DNA from: Olivibacter sitiensis DSM 17696 | Lineage (GTDB): Bacteria; Bacteroidota; Bacteroidia; Sphingobacteriales; Sphingobacteriaceae | Direction: 5' to 3' | Assembly (NCBI RefSeq): GCF_000427965.1 | Contig: NZ_ATZA01000008.1 | Coordinates: 13,752 to 77,751 of the forward strand | DNA: 64,000 nucleotides | Translations under genes and position numbers: made by a program | Shown: one piece after another, positions 63,221-64,000 of the stretch | How the letters are laid out: every line of letters begins with the position of its first letter | How positions within the stretch are numbered: position 1 is the stretch's first letter | The notes under the pieces: model-generated | What the model was told of the DNA's origin: nothing | Databases searched by the model: none | Seen by the model: the letters and a program-made list of their open reading frames with translations, nothing else

Positions 63221-64000
63221 ACATTTTTGTCATCACTATCTGTGCATTTATCTACCTGCTTTTGCTCTTTCTCATCGCCCAATGGGCAGAAAAAGCAAAA
63301 GCTAGAAAGTTTCTGTACGGTCCCTATGTATATGCGCTTTCCCTAGCGGTCTACTGTTCTGCATGGACTTTTTATGGCAGTATAGGCAGAGCCAGTATAC
63401 ATGGCCTTGATTTTCTTACTACCTATATTGGTCCCACTTTGATGGCTCCTATCTCTTGGTTGGTGTTGCGGAAGATGATTCGTATATCCAAGGCCCAACG
63501 TGTCACCACGGTGGCCGATTTTGTGTCGGCACGCTATGGCAAAAGTACGGCGTTGGGAGCCCTGGTCACCGTAATTTGCATAGTGGGTGTTACGCCCTAT
63601 ATTTCCTTGCAGATAAAGGCCATAGGCAATAGCTTGGGAATATTGATGGGGCAAAGTTCGCAGGCTAATTTCCCCATAGGGACCGACTTGGGGAATCTAC
63701 CCCTGTATATTACTGTCCTCCTAGCCATATTTATCATCATTTACGGCAATCGTCATATCGATTCGGCCAAAAGGCATACCGGTATGGTAGCTGCGGTGGC
63801 CTTTGAGTCATTTGTAAAGCTATTCGCATTTTTAGCGGCAGGTATCGTCATTACTTTTTTTATCTTCAACGGCTTTGGCGATATTTTTGGACAAATGGCA
63901 AACCATGTAGCTCCTAAAAATAACTTTGTTCTAGAGGGCAACCAACCTTATGTGAGTTGGTTTTCCTTCAACTTCCTTTCCATGTTTGCCGTCATCTTGC
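63217..64000 (+). CDS. SSS-type transporter / sensor histidine kinase (5' part; cut by window end)
   Basis: 261 residues of an open frame that runs off the window. Hydrophobic segments begin at residue 1; the sequence YCSAWTFYGSIGRAS...YIGPTLMAPISWLVLRKM and TTVADFVSARYGKSTALGAL matches the sodium:solute symporter module of CbrA-like hybrid histidine kinases rather than a plain transporter. The kinase part would lie beyond the edge. The ATGA overlap with the previous gene sets the start at 63217. It likely senses the solute taken up by the porin/MHS pair. Confidence 0.8.
   Translation, partial: MNIFVITICAFIYLLLLFLIAQWAEKAKARKFLYGPYVYALSLAVYCSAWTFYGSIGRASIHGLDFLTTYIGPTLMAPISWLVLRKMIRISKAQRVTTVADFVSARYGKSTALGALVTVICIVGVTPYISLQIKAIGNSLGILMGQSSQANFPIGTDLGNLPLYITVLLAIFIIIYGNRHIDSAKRHTGMVAAVAFESFVKLFAFLAAGIVITFFIFNGFGDIFGQMANHVAPKNNFVLEGNQPYVSWFSFNFLSMFAVIL

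Overview
The window comes from a Bacteroidota chromosome, most likely Sphingobacteriaceae or a close relative. The evidence is two SusC/SusD polysaccharide utilization loci (PULs), a hybrid two-component regulator, -7 boxes of the TAnnTTTG type, few strong Shine-Dalgarno sites, a BshC gene, and the gene order rpmB-rpmG-DUF4295-ftsY-rimO. No rRNA is present, so the genus is not fixed.

Layout. 1-968: gene-free, packed with hairpins and dispersed palindromes. 969-7756: housekeeping genes (floA, an RluA-type pseudouridine synthase, mtgA, rpsF-rpsR-rplI, dnaX, an acidic protein). dnaX carries a run of ten A just after its ATPase core, with stops close by in both other frames, which suggests slippage to a short gamma subunit. 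7845-9731: a 7TM receptor (7TMR-DISM) whose cytoplasmic end is an IS1595-transposase-type zinc ribbon without the nuclease domain. 10075-20683: PUL 1 (SusC, SusD, GH30, SusE-like protein, GH30, GH30), probably for a beta-1,6-glucan, with no conventional regulator beside it. 20711-26123: small accessory genes, a HigB/HigA toxin-antitoxin pair and tRNA-Ser(GGA).

26234-40047: PUL 2, for fructan (levan or inulin): a hybrid two-component sensor with a periplasmic sugar-binding domain, a sugar importer, SusC, SusD, a surface glycan-binding protein and two GH32 enzymes. Its SusC and its glycan-binding protein are both frameshifted, so the locus is either decaying, switched off or affected by sequence errors. 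40102-52129: a LysR regulator divergent from prpBCD, then pckA, acs and pyc. Together these activate short-chain acids, run the 2-methylcitrate cycle, and take pyruvate through oxaloacetate to PEP.

52198-58666: a MefA-like efflux protein, bshC, rimO, ftsY, DUF4295, L33 and L28, all on the minus strand. 58919-64000: a second transposon-derived zinc-ribbon/HTH protein, then a porin, an MHS-family symporter, two small membrane proteins and the start of an SSS-type transporter/sensor kinase cut by the window edge. This looks like an uptake-and-sensing operon for a small carboxylate or similar solute.
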